Shown here piece after piece: positions 29,432 through 37,972 of a stretch of 46,512 nucleotides of DNA; the stretch's first letter is position 1, and each line of letters starts with the position of its first letter. Origin of the DNA: Parcubacteria group bacterium (GTDB taxonomy: Bacteria > Patescibacteriota > Minisyncoccia > Phycocordibacterales > Phycocordibacteraceae); contig JAQBQV010000005.1 of NCBI GenBank assembly GCA_028286825.1, positions 1 to 46,512 of the forward strand, given 5' to 3'. Below the pieces are notes generated by a model. The model made no database searches and was not told where the DNA came from. It saw only the letters and a program-made list of their open reading frames with translations. Both the position numbers and the translations under genes were made by a program.

Positions 29432-32400
29432 ATGGCACAAAAAAATGGTGAAGAAATGGGTATTGAAAAATTTCAGACACGCCGTCGCTCAGAAGCAGTT
29501 AAAAACGCTACTGACGTCGATGTGCAAACAGAAAATCGAACCTATGATGAACTCAAGTCACGTCTTGAGACCGCTTTTTTTGAAACGTACCCAGAGCCAG
29601 ACATGTCTGTTCCAGAGCAAAAGCAGCTTTACAACAAACTATCCGCTCTGAGAAAAGAATTGGCCAAGTCCATCAACCAACCGGCAAAAACGAGAAGTCT
29701 CGAAAACGTAAAAGCCCAGATTGACGCTTTTAGAGAGGAGTTAAAGCCGGCACAAACTGTGGTAAACGCCCAAATGACAGAAAGCGTTGTCCCTGAAGCC
29801 AGCGTTACTCAGCCTCAAGAGGCTAAACCGTTCAACCCTCATTCTGTAGCCTCTATACAGACCGTAGAAGAGCAACAGAAAAATTTGGAAGGTAGAAAAC
29901 ACGCGGCTGTACTCGGAATCATTCCGCCAGTGTCGATAAATGACCTCGATATAGATATTACTCACGCTCGCACTCCGCAGTATATGACTCGTCCCGAGAT
30001 GCAAAAGGACATGGATGCGTGGGCGGCCGGTTCTATTGCACCGACACAAACAGAGCATTCAGAATTTTCAGCACCAGAGGCGTTGACGGCATTATTTAGC
30101 GGCCACGTGCCCGCTCAGGTTTTAGAGGTGTATTCAAAATTGAAAGATCAAAAAAAGCAAGAAAGTTATCTTGAATCGCTTCGAAAGGAAATCGATGAAG
30201 AGAAGAAAGCCTCAGCTGTTGTGCAAGAGTGGGAACGGCAAGGGCCGACTGAACTCGGCAATCCGTGGGGCCGAGGTGGCTTGAAAAGAGGAATATTTAG
30301 AGAACAGCTTTTGAGTCTCTATCCGCCAAACCCAGACGGCACTCGGGATGCTAAACACATTTCGGAATCAGACTGGAGAAAATACGAAGACCTTGCAGAA
30401 GAACAGCAGAAGAACTTTGCTTCAGGAGACGAAGGAGCAGAGGAGGCGACACTTGAAAAGATTGCTCAGTTTCTGCTTGAGCCAAAAGTCCCCATTACTG
30501 ATGAGGCTGTTCTAGTGCCGACTGCCGAGCGAGTATTAAATGGAAGTTCTCATGAGACCATCTCAGACAAGGAGAACGGAGAGATGGCACAATCGGAAGA
30601 ATCCAATTTTCAAGATATAGGAAAAACCGTAAATATAGATTCCGATTCGAGCAGCGCTCATTTAAGTCTTGAGCTAGCAAAAGAATTTTTGAAGCTTGGT
30701 GATAGAGATACGGCCGAGCAGTATTTACAAGAAGTAATTGCAGAAGGGGATGATACTGAGAAAGCAGAAGCGCTAACTCTTCTCGGGAAAGCGGGTCACC
30801 ATGAGTCGGTAGAGACTGCCCCTAAGGTCTTCCACTTTAGGCCAGGTCATGAGAAAAATATTCCAGAAGACGCCGTTTTTTCAGACGGATCACCGCTTAA
30901 CCCAGAGCCGCGGCAAATTCCTTCTTCTGAGTCACCTAAGGAGCAGACCCAGAATGAGCAGCCGGAAACACCTAAGGAGTGGAAGGCAAAATTGCGTGAG
31001 CTCATTAGCGGAGCCAAGGACAGCACCAAAGAAAAGGTGAATTGGTATAAAAGCTCGGAAGAGGGTCTCATTCGCCGTTCTGCCGAACTGGATCTTAAAG
31101 CAGAGAACATTGGCGGGATTGAAAAATGGTTTAGAAATGTTGGCGAGAACTATAATAAGAAAAGTTTTACGACTAAGCTTGCCATGGGTGCAGGCCTCGG
31201 GCTAGGAGCATTCGCTTTTTCTACTATTGCACCTCCTGTTGCGGCAGCGTTCATGCTGGGTCTCGGCTATCAGCGCACCGCAGCGCTTTCGACAATGTTC
31301 TTAAAATTTGAGAAAAAGGCAGTCGACGACAAAAAAACCAATGCGAAAGAGTGGTCGATGTTGAAAGCGATAGGCTATACAGTAGCAATGGGTGCAGCGA
31401 TACAAGAAGCGCTGTTACTCGCCAATCAGACGGAAACCGGACAAAAAGTACATGAGTATATTGGAGAAAAAGCTCAAGTCGTCGGTGAAAAGACTCAAGA
31501 ATGGCTGAAGCAGTACTGGCCATTCAAGGGTGGTGTAAAACCCGAAGGGACGTGGGCAGAATCAACACCGGGGAATCCCTCGAACCTGTCGCCACAACCA
31601 CAAAAGCATCCTGAGATTACGTCGAGCGGGAAGCTACTGAATGACACAAATATTTCGGAGAGGATAGAAGGGGAGATTGCTCTCCCTGATGACCTTGAGC
31701 CCATTGCGGCGACAAAAGGAAAGGGTACAGAGTATATGATCAAGAGAATGTGGAAGCAGCTTTCGGAAAAGCATCTAGATGCAAGTAGCTATTACGATGC
31801 TGAACGCGCTCCTGATCAGCAACCAGACATATACAAACTTCTTACCGCAGATGAGGAAACAATTGATAAAGTCGTGCATAAAATCGCTGCTGACCCAAAG
31901 CACGGCTTCTATCACCCAGGCGGTACCAATGCGCGCGTTGATCTCGACTCAGTAATGTCTTTTGACACACACGGAGAGATAACGCTCGATGGAATGATGG
32001 AAACGCCAAATGACGGACCGATAACACCGCCATACAACCATGCCGCGAATGCAGAGAACCCTGCAATATCAGATGAGACTAGTGACGACGGTTTTCAGCG
32101 CGTTTCAGCAACTGATGAGTCATTCCACATACAAGAGCAGCTTGAGCGCGACTCGATCGGCGAACCTAGACCCATTAATGGAGGTGCCCCTGAAGGTCTT
32201 CAGGATGCAGATTCTATAGGAACTCAAGATTCAACTACATCGTCTGCTCCTGAGAGTGGCACAATCGAAAATCAGCCATCTCTCCCACAGACAAAGGAAT
32301 TTCTTAGTGATAGCGGACTAAAGATAGAACCTCGAGAGGGACATGTGTTTGTCGAAAAGGGAAGTGGTGTTCCAGTTGCGTATGGAGAACCCTTTGAAGC

Positions 32401-32641
32401 GAGATGGAACGCTGCTAACGAGTACGCAAAGGCTCATCCGGGTGAAGAAGTTTCTGTTGAAGCAGAGCGTCTTGTGATTCTCGAAGATGGCAAAGCTCAC
32501 TCTTGGGTGCACGCGGTTAAGGCAACCAAAATCTTAGGCATGACGTGGGTGTCATCCTCAGTCGAAGCACCACCAAGCTCTCTTGAGGCACCAAACCTTC
32601 GAGATATTGACCCTAAGAAATTTACTAAACAGTTGCAATAA
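29432..32641 (+). CDS. Large membrane protein of unknown function, cotranscribed with the DNA-pump ATPase
   Basis: A 1069-residue protein. The first 520 residues are charged and low-complexity with coiled-coil stretches (about 30-100, 225-245); residues 410-460 contain helix pairs resembling a tetratricopeptide unit (LSLELAKEFLKLGDRDTAEQYLQEVIAEG in part). Two or three hydrophobic helices cluster near 575-625 (KLAMGAGLGLGAFAFSTIA, AAAFMLGLGYQ) and 650-665. The C-terminal 350 residues are hydrophilic, Pro/Glu/Ser-rich. Probably one face in the cytoplasm and a long second arm; no enzyme motif. Starts 3 nt after the ATPase stop. Confidence 0.7.
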   Translation: MAQKNGEEMGIEKFQTRRRSEAVKNATDVDVQTENRTYDELKSRLETAFFETYPEPDMSVPEQKQLYNKLSALRKELAKSINQPAKTRSLENVKAQIDAFREELKPAQTVVNAQMTESVVPEASVTQPQEAKPFNPHSVASIQTVEEQQKNLEGRKHAAVLGIIPPVSINDLDIDITHARTPQYMTRPEMQKDMDAWAAGSIAPTQTEHSEFSAPEALTALFSGHVPAQVLEVYSKLKDQKKQESYLESLRKEIDEEKKASAVVQEWERQGPTELGNPWGRGGLKRGIFREQLLSLYPPNPDGTRDAKHISESDWRKYEDLAEEQQKNFASGDEGAEEATLEKIAQFLLEPKVPITDEAVLVPTAERVLNGSSHETISDKENGEMAQSEESNFQDIGKTVNIDSDSSSAHLSLELAKEFLKLGDRDTAEQYLQEVIAEGDDTEKAEALTLLGKAGHHESVETAPKVFHFRPGHEKNIPEDAVFSDGSPLNPEPRQIPSSESPKEQTQNEQPETPKEWKAKLRELISGAKDSTKEKVNWYKSSEEGLIRRSAELDLKAENIGGIEKWFRNVGENYNKKSFTTKLAMGAGLGLGAFAFSTIAPPVAAAFMLGLGYQRTAALSTMFLKFEKKAVDDKKTNAKEWSMLKAIGYTVAMGAAIQEALLLANQTETGQKVHEYIGEKAQVVGEKTQEWLKQYWPFKGGVKPEGTWAESTPGNPSNLSPQPQKHPEITSSGKLLNDTNISERIEGEIALPDDLEPIAATKGKGTEYMIKRMWKQLSEKHLDASSYYDAERAPDQQPDIYKLLTADEETIDKVVHKIAADPKHGFYHPGGTNARVDLDSVMSFDTHGEITLDGMMETPNDGPITPPYNHAANAENPAISDETSDDGFQRVSATDESFHIQEQLERDSIGEPRPINGGAPEGLQDADSIGTQDSTTSSAPESGTIENQPSLPQTKEFLSDSGLKIEPREGHVFVEKGSGVPVAYGEPFEARWNAANEYAKAHPGEEVSVEAERLVILEDGKAHSWVHAVKATKILGMTWVSSSVEAPPSSLEAPNLRDIDPKKFTKQLQ

Positions 32642-32663
32642 TTAGCCGTGGTATATTACCTTT

Positions 32664-32960
32664 ATGCAAGATGAACTAACAAAAGCGATAGCAACTGATC
32701 TCGGGATCAACGATCTGAAACCAGAGGAACAGCAGGCCCTTATCAGTCAGTTTGGGGAAGTGGCGCTCAAGGCGGCGACCATTGCCATTGTTGAGAAGAT
32801 GCCAGAAGCGAAAAGAGAAGAGTTCACGCAGCTTGCTGAAGCGGGGGATGCGCTTGCAGTGCAGACCTTCCTTGACGCTGAGGTTCCTGGCCATGAGGCG
32901 ATCGCAAAAGCGGCTGTAGCTGAAGAGGTCAAGCGATTTAAGGCTTTTCAAGCTCCGTAG
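32664..32960 (+). CDS. Small helical protein, DUF5663-like
   Basis: A 98-residue soluble helical protein. LTKAIATDLGINDLKPEEQQ and VEKMPEAKREEFTQLAEAGD are typical of small CPR-specific proteins annotated as DUF5663; I make the match from memory of style, not a search. TATATT lies 6 nt before the ATG. Placed between the type IV secretion-like genes and the FKBP gene. Confidence 0.6.
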   Translation: MQDELTKAIATDLGINDLKPEEQQALISQFGEVALKAATIAIVEKMPEAKREEFTQLAEAGDALAVQTFLDAEVPGHEAIAKAAVAEEVKRFKAFQAP

Positions 32961-32988
32961 TATACTAAGGGTCTAACCGTTATACATT

Positions 32989-33507
32989 ATGAATCCGACA
33001 CAAACAGGAATTGCCGTCGCTTTAGCACTTGTTGTGGTTAGCGTTTTCCTTTTCGTACCGGGGCTGTCGCCCTTCGGAGGCGTACAAACCGCAGCAGTCA
33101 CCGATTCGCAATCATTAGCAACTACAACAGCAGATCAAACAACTACCATGCCACCACAACCTCCCCTTACTCAGCTTGAAATGAAAGACGAAGTCGTCGG
33201 CACAGGTGCCACAGCAGTCGCTGGTGATACTGTGACCGTTCAGTATATTGGTACCCTTACAAACGGTACCGTCTTTGACGCATCAGCCAAACACGGCACA
33301 GAGGGCTTCACATTTAGGCTCGGTGCTGGAGAGGTGATTAAAGGATGGGATCAGGGCGTTGCCGGTATGAAGGAGGGAGGTAAGCGACTTCTCGCAATTC
33401 CAGCAGCACTTGCCTACGGGGCACAAGCCGTTGGCGGTGCAATACCTGCAAACTCGGATCTTATTTTCGAGGTTGAACTTTTGAAGGTTCAGAAGGGTGG
33501 TAACTAG
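32989..33507 (+). CDS. Exported FKBP-type peptidyl-prolyl isomerase
   Basis: A 172-residue protein with an N-terminal helix (about 8-27), a Thr/Gln/Pro linker, and one FKBP domain from about 62: VTVQYIGTLTNGTVFDASAK, EVIKGWDQGVAGMKEGGKR and LLAIPAALAYGAQAVGGAIPANSDLIFEVELL in order, with the active-site Y, F, D and W residues all present. It catalyses cis-trans proline isomerisation during folding of exported proteins. Followed by a terminator. Confidence 0.95.
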   Translation: MNPTQTGIAVALALVVVSVFLFVPGLSPFGGVQTAAVTDSQSLATTTADQTTTMPPQPPLTQLEMKDEVVGTGATAVAGDTVTVQYIGTLTNGTVFDASAKHGTEGFTFRLGAGEVIKGWDQGVAGMKEGGKRLLAIPAALAYGAQAVGGAIPANSDLIFEVELLKVQKGGN

Positions 33508-33539
33508 AAGAGCTTGCAATTTTAGGGATTCTGTGCTAT

Positions 33540-33569
33540 AAAAAAGACTGCTGTTAAGCGGTCTTTTTT
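33540..33569 (+). terminator. Rho-independent terminator
   Basis: AAAAAGACTGC (33541-33551), TGTTAA loop, GCGGTCTTTTT and further T. Ends the FKBP unit. Confidence 0.92.
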
Positions 33570-33618
33570 GTCATACCTTGCCTGAGGGTTTCAGGCGTCA
33601 AAATGGAAGGGAAAGAAA

Positions 33619-34224
33619 ATGAAGAAAATGCTACAGTTCGCTCTCCTCGTAACGATGGCGGCACTCCTTACGGCCTGCGCATCACCGCAGTATCGCTCTG
33701 GCGATGTCACGGTCGACAAGAAGGAAACAGGCGAGCTCGCCGATGCTGGTGGTTGGTCGCCTAAGGCAGCCGCGCAGTATGCGCTGGTTCAACACCCGCG
33801 CGTGAACAGTGGAGTCATTCCCGTCGAGGCAATACGCGAATCGCAATTCATGGGTGCGCACTGCCAGACCGAAATCGGCAAACAGATGGCTCCGGCGTAC
33901 ATGAATCCGTTCAGCGCTCAGGCGGCGGCCAAAGCGAAAGGCGACTGCGTGGAGAAGCTCTACGAGTTCTCGAAGGTGCACTTCGATCCCCAACACAGGC
34001 TCAACGGATCGTTCGTGATACCCATGCAAGGCGGCAAAGCCTTCGGCGACGCGCTTCCCACGGTAAGCGACGCAACGGCAGCATCGCTCAAAAAGGCGAA
34101 CGAAGCTTTCGCTAAGAAACAGGTCGACGATGCCGCCAAGAAAAAAGAAGCCGAAAAGATTTCGGCCGCTTGCGACACTTGCAAGAAGGCAACGGAAACC
34201 GCCGCGAAGAAGGACAAGAAGTAG
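33619..34224 (+). CDS. Putative lipoprotein of unknown function
   Basis: A 201-residue protein with a type II-like signal (MKKMLQFALLVTMAALLTACAS; lipobox LTAC with Cys at 20). The mature part has Cys at about 77, 103 and a final CDTCKK (about 187-192) and a Lys/Ala/Glu-rich C-terminus. No family recognised. GGAAGGGAAAGAAA before the ATG gives a Shine-Dalgarno. GC-rich codons (GCG, GTC, CGC) stand out from the leaderless neighbours, so lateral acquisition is possible. Confidence 0.65.
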   Translation: MKKMLQFALLVTMAALLTACASPQYRSGDVTVDKKETGELADAGGWSPKAAAQYALVQHPRVNSGVIPVEAIRESQFMGAHCQTEIGKQMAPAYMNPFSAQAAAKAKGDCVEKLYEFSKVHFDPQHRLNGSFVIPMQGGKAFGDALPTVSDATAASLKKANEAFAKKQVDDAAKKKEAEKISAACDTCKKATETAAKKDKK

Positions 34225-34261
34225 CGGGTCCGATCAGACCCATCGAGAACGTCGTGTTCCG

Positions 34262-34290
34262 AAGCCGCGCAGCAATGCGCGGCTTTTTTA
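34262..34290 (+). terminator. Rho-independent terminator
   Basis: AAGCCGCGC, AGCAAT loop, GCGCGGCTT, then TTTTATTT; an additional hairpin GGGTC...GACCC lies just upstream (34226-34241). Confidence 0.9.
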
Positions 34291-34311
34291 TTTCTGGTAG
34301 GGTAGAGACAT

Positions 34312-35538
34312 ATGGCGGCTTTCAACTTTAAAATAGAAGCTAAGCAAGGTACGGCGCGTGCTGGCGTTATTACGACGCCTCATGGTGAGATTCACACGCC
34401 AGCTTTTTCTCCTGTAGGTACTAAGGCAAGCGTGAAGGGCATTTCGCCACGCGAGCTTAATGAGCTCGGCGCAGAAGTAGTGCTGGCTAATACCTATCAC
34501 TTATACTTGCAGCCAGGTGAGAAAATTGTTGAAGGAGCGGGTGGGCTAGCCAAATTCATGGGTTGGGAGGGACCGACGATTACTGACTCAGGCGGTTTCC
34601 AGGTCTTCTCGCTAGGTGCTGGCTTTGGCAAATCAGTATCAAAATTTGTAAAAGAGGATGTGCCGCGTGAAGAAGCAGTAACCGTCTTTGATCAAGAGGT
34701 CGCGAGCTCTCACGGGCAGCTTGCCATTATCGACGACGAAGGTGTCACGTTTACGTCACATATCGATGGCTCGCTGCACCGCTTCACGCCTGAACGCTCT
34801 GTCGAGATCCAGCATGCACTCGGCGCTGATATCTTTTTTGCTTTTGATGAGTGCACAGCACCCACTGAGCCATACGAATACCAAAAAGAAGCGATGGAGC
34901 GAACTCACCGCTGGGCCGAACGAAGTTTGAAAGCGCATCGACAAAATATCGACGCGAATAAAAAGCAGGCGATCTTTGGCATTGCTCAGGGTGGACAGTT
35001 TGATGATTTGCGTAAGAGTAGTGCGAGAGCAATCGCTGAAATGGGCTTCGACGGTTTCGGTCTCGGAGGCTCGTTTAGCAAGAAATATGGGGATGATTCC
35101 TTAGAGTCGGCGCTCGCGATGCTAAAGGAGCTACCAGAAACGATGCCGGTCCACGGACTCGGTATTGGGGAACCGGGGGACATCTTGGCGAGCATCGCAG
35201 CCGGCGTTGATATCTTTGACTGTGTTGCTGCGACACGGATTGGCCGCCACGGTTCTATTTATACAAAAAGGGGGATCATTCACATCACGGGCGAGAAGTA
35301 TAGAAACGACTACGGGTCACTCGACCCCGAGGGTGTCATTAAAGGAACTGAGTTGTATACGCGCGCATACGTTGCTCACCTTATTCATTCTAAAGAAATG
35401 CTAGGCTCGATTATTTGCTCCCTGCATAATGTCGGCTTCACCTTAAACTTGGTAAAAGAGGCTCGTCAGGCAATTCTCGATGGACGATTCATCGAATTTC
35501 GTGCAGACTTCATGAGAAACTACTACCAAGCGAGCTGA
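34312..35538 (+). CDS. tgt: tRNA-guanine transglycosylase-like protein lacking the zinc cysteines
   Basis: A 408-residue Tgt-family protein. Tgt swaps G34 of tRNAs for the queuosine precursor. Visible markers: TPAFSPVGTKASVK, ANTYHLYLQPG, DSGGFQVFSLGAG (catalytic Asp about 91), GIAQGGQFDDLRK, GFGLGGSFSKK, and IFDCVAATRIGRHG (nucleophile Asp about 303). Oddity: the zinc site is absent. Bacterial Tgt reads LDPECDCYTC at this point with a His about 26 residues on; here the aligned text is SLDPEGVIKGTELYTRAY with none of the three Cys, although SLHN keeps the His. The TRNARNG loop is also altered. Either a zinc-free Tgt or one with a changed substrate. No queuosine synthesis gene is nearby. Confidence 0.88.
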   Translation: MAAFNFKIEAKQGTARAGVITTPHGEIHTPAFSPVGTKASVKGISPRELNELGAEVVLANTYHLYLQPGEKIVEGAGGLAKFMGWEGPTITDSGGFQVFSLGAGFGKSVSKFVKEDVPREEAVTVFDQEVASSHGQLAIIDDEGVTFTSHIDGSLHRFTPERSVEIQHALGADIFFAFDECTAPTEPYEYQKEAMERTHRWAERSLKAHRQNIDANKKQAIFGIAQGGQFDDLRKSSARAIAEMGFDGFGLGGSFSKKYGDDSLESALAMLKELPETMPVHGLGIGEPGDILASIAAGVDIFDCVAATRIGRHGSIYTKRGIIHITGEKYRNDYGSLDPEGVIKGTELYTRAYVAHLIHSKEMLGSIICSLHNVGFTLNLVKEARQAILDGRFIEFRADFMRNYYQAS

Positions 35539-35608
35539 GTAATATGGACAGAGTTATGTACATATTCGAGGCAAGCGCAGGGAGGAAGGAAGTAAACTAA
35601 TTACTATC

Positions 35609-37663
35609 ATGGCTAACTTCAAACTCCATACCCCATTCCCGCCGGCCGGCGATCAGCCCCAGGCCATTGAGAAGCTCACTGAGGGGCTTAAAAAGGGTAT
35701 GCACCACCAGACCCTACTTGGAGTCACCGGTAGTGGTAAGACTTTTACCGCAGCAAACGTGATAGCGAACTTCGATAAGCCGGCTCTTGTACTCGCGCAC
35801 AATAAGACGCTCGCTGCTCAGCTCGCGCAGGAGTACCGAGAATTCTTCCCTGAGAACGCAGTGCATTACTTCGTTTCCTACTACGACTACTATCAGCCTG
35901 AGGCGTACATCGCACACTCTGACACCTATATCGAGAAGGAGGCGATGATCAATGCGGAGATCGATCGCTTGCGTCATGCAGCTACTCAAGCGCTCCTCAC
36001 GCGCAAAGACGTGATTATCGTAGCGTCAGTTTCGGCGATCTACGGTCTTGGCTCGCCAGCCGAATATGAAAAAGTGCACGTGAAGATTGAAGTGGGTGGG
36101 GTAGAGAATCGAGCAGCACTTATCCGTAAACTCGTTGGTATCTTCTTTGAGCGAACGCCAGCCGACCTTAACCCGGGCCAAGTACGAGCGCTCGGCAATT
36201 CCTTAGAGTTTATGCCGGTCAACGAAAGGGTCATGTATAAGGTTACGTTTGATGGCGATAAAGTAGCCCATATCGATCAGCTCGATCCGGTATCGCGCGC
36301 CAAAGTAGCCGAGCCCAAATCGGTTTTCGTATTCCCGGCGAAGCACTTCGTGACAAGCGAAGACGAGCGCCTGCGTGCCATTGAAGACATTAAGCTCGAG
36401 CTGGCTGAACAGCTCGCCAAGTTTAAGCGCGAAGAGAAGCCGCTTGAGCACGAGCGAATTAAGCGCCGTACGCTCCACGACATCGCTCTCATACGAGAGC
36501 TTGGGTACACAAGCGGGATTGAGAACTATTCTCGCCACTTTGATAAGCGCGCACCCGGCGAGCCGCCTCACACGCTCCTTTCCTACTTCCCACACAAGAA
36601 AGATGGCTCGGCAGACTTCCTTACGGTAATCGATGAGTCACACGTAACTGTTTCTCAAATCGGAGGAATGTATGCGGGTGATCGGTCACGTAAAGATGTG
36701 CTGGTTGAGTATGGCTTTCGGCTCCCTTCAGCGCGCGACAATCGCCCACTCCAGTTTGAAGAGTTCGAAAAGCGCGTCGGCCAAGTGATCTACACGAGCG
36801 CAACGCCGGGGAAGTATGAACACGAGCATTCAGAGCAAATTGTTGAGCAGGTCATTCGCCCGACGGGTCTTATCGACCCTGAGCTTACGGTGCGCGGTGT
36901 TATTGAAGCCGGTAGCTACAAAGGACAAATTGCAGACTTTATTGCTGAAGCCGATATAGTTATTAAGCGCGGCGGTCGCGCACTAGCTACTACGCTGACT
37001 AAGCAGATGGCCGAAGACCTTGCCTCATTTCTTCGCGAGAAGGGGATTAAGGCTGAGTACCTGCACTCAGACATTAAGACGATTGATCGTATCGATATTC
37101 TTACCAAGTTCCGCAAAGGCGGGTTCGACATTCTCGTGGGCGTCAACCTGCTTCGCGAAGGGCTCGATCTTCCTGAAGTAGAGCTGGTGGGAATTCTGGA
37201 CGCAGACAAAGAAGGATTTCTACGAAGTGAGACATCACTCATCCAGACGATCGGTCGCGCGGCACGTAACGTGCTTGGTCGCGTCATCCTCTATGCCGAC
37301 CATATGACGAACTCACTCGACAAGGCGATCGGTGAGACCAATCGTCGCCGTGCCATACAGATGGCGTACAACACTAAGCATGGGATTACTCCCATTACGA
37401 TTAAGAAAGAAATCAGAGACATAGCTGAGTCGATGAGAAGCGAGCATCAGAAAACTATCGATGAGCTTCTTGCTCTCGACACTATCGCCTATAAGGAAGA
37501 CCCAACTGTTTTTATAAAGCGTAAAAGAGAAGAGATGGAAGAGGCAGTCGAGAACCTCGACTTCGAAACGGCCGCCCTCATCCGCGATGAGATCTACAAA
37601 CTGGAAGGCACCGGCCCTAAGGCCAAAAAGCCCCGCACCCGCAAACCGCTTTCTGGAGGTTGA
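35609..37663 (+). CDS. uvrB: Excinuclease ABC subunit B
   Basis: A 684-residue helicase-like protein that verifies lesions in nucleotide excision repair and hands them to UvrC. Visible: Q motif region, Walker A LLGVTGSGKTFTAA (about 36-49), the beta-hairpin tip FVSYYDYYQPEAYI (about 92-105), DEXx box LTVIDESHVT (about 333-342), motif VI QTIGRAARN (about 540-548), and the C-terminal UVR motif VENLDFETAALIRDEIYKLE (about 650-669) that binds UvrC. Length is normal. Clustered with uvrA and uvrC downstream. Confidence 0.98.
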   Translation: MANFKLHTPFPPAGDQPQAIEKLTEGLKKGMHHQTLLGVTGSGKTFTAANVIANFDKPALVLAHNKTLAAQLAQEYREFFPENAVHYFVSYYDYYQPEAYIAHSDTYIEKEAMINAEIDRLRHAATQALLTRKDVIIVASVSAIYGLGSPAEYEKVHVKIEVGGVENRAALIRKLVGIFFERTPADLNPGQVRALGNSLEFMPVNERVMYKVTFDGDKVAHIDQLDPVSRAKVAEPKSVFVFPAKHFVTSEDERLRAIEDIKLELAEQLAKFKREEKPLEHERIKRRTLHDIALIRELGYTSGIENYSRHFDKRAPGEPPHTLLSYFPHKKDGSADFLTVIDESHVTVSQIGGMYAGDRSRKDVLVEYGFRLPSARDNRPLQFEEFEKRVGQVIYTSATPGKYEHEHSEQIVEQVIRPTGLIDPELTVRGVIEAGSYKGQIADFIAEADIVIKRGGRALATTLTKQMAEDLASFLREKGIKAEYLHSDIKTIDRIDILTKFRKGGFDILVGVNLLREGLDLPEVELVGILDADKEGFLRSETSLIQTIGRAARNVLGRVILYADHMTNSLDKAIGETNRRRAIQMAYNTKHGITPITIKKEIRDIAESMRSEHQKTIDELLALDTIAYKEDPTVFIKRKREEMEEAVENLDFETAALIRDEIYKLEGTGPKAKKPRTRKPLSGG

Positions 37664-37717
37664 TTAATACCAGGGGTGTTGTAGATTTATACCTGTCGCT
37701 GATCTTTGGAGGTATGA

Positions 37718-37870
37718 ATGGACAAAAACCGTCTTGGTTTTGTTTTGCTTGTTTGCTTGCTAACAAGTCTATTCTTTCTTGACTGTCTCCAGACGGAGGA
37801 GGAGATAACCGATTTTCAGATTCAACAAATGCTGTCGAACACTGTTTGGGCGACAGCATGCGCACGCTGA
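37718..37870 (+). CDS. 50-residue membrane or secreted miniprotein
   Basis: Starts MDKNRLGFVLLVCLLTSLFF, i.e. one hydrophobic helix, then D-C-L-Q followed by an acidic tail with EEEITDFQIQ. The FLDC could be a weak lipobox. GGAGG lies 5 nt before ATG 37718, and a terminator follows at 37882, so it has the SD-plus-terminator format of an independent gene. It lies between uvrB and uvrA. Confidence 0.5.
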   Translation: MDKNRLGFVLLVCLLTSLFFLDCLQTEEEITDFQIQQMLSNTVWATACAR

Positions 37871-37881
37871 GCTGTTTACCG

Positions 37882-37910
37882 AAAGAGCATCTGTAAAGGT
37901 GCTCTTTTTG
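37882..37910 (+). terminator. Rho-independent terminator
   Basis: AAAGAGCA, 10-nt loop, TGCTCTTT and further T. Separates the miniprotein from uvrA. Confidence 0.9.
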
Positions 37911-37972
37911 TTACGTAAATATTGAAATTTGTGCTATAATCACTCATTGCCCATGGAAAACGGCAGATTTTA

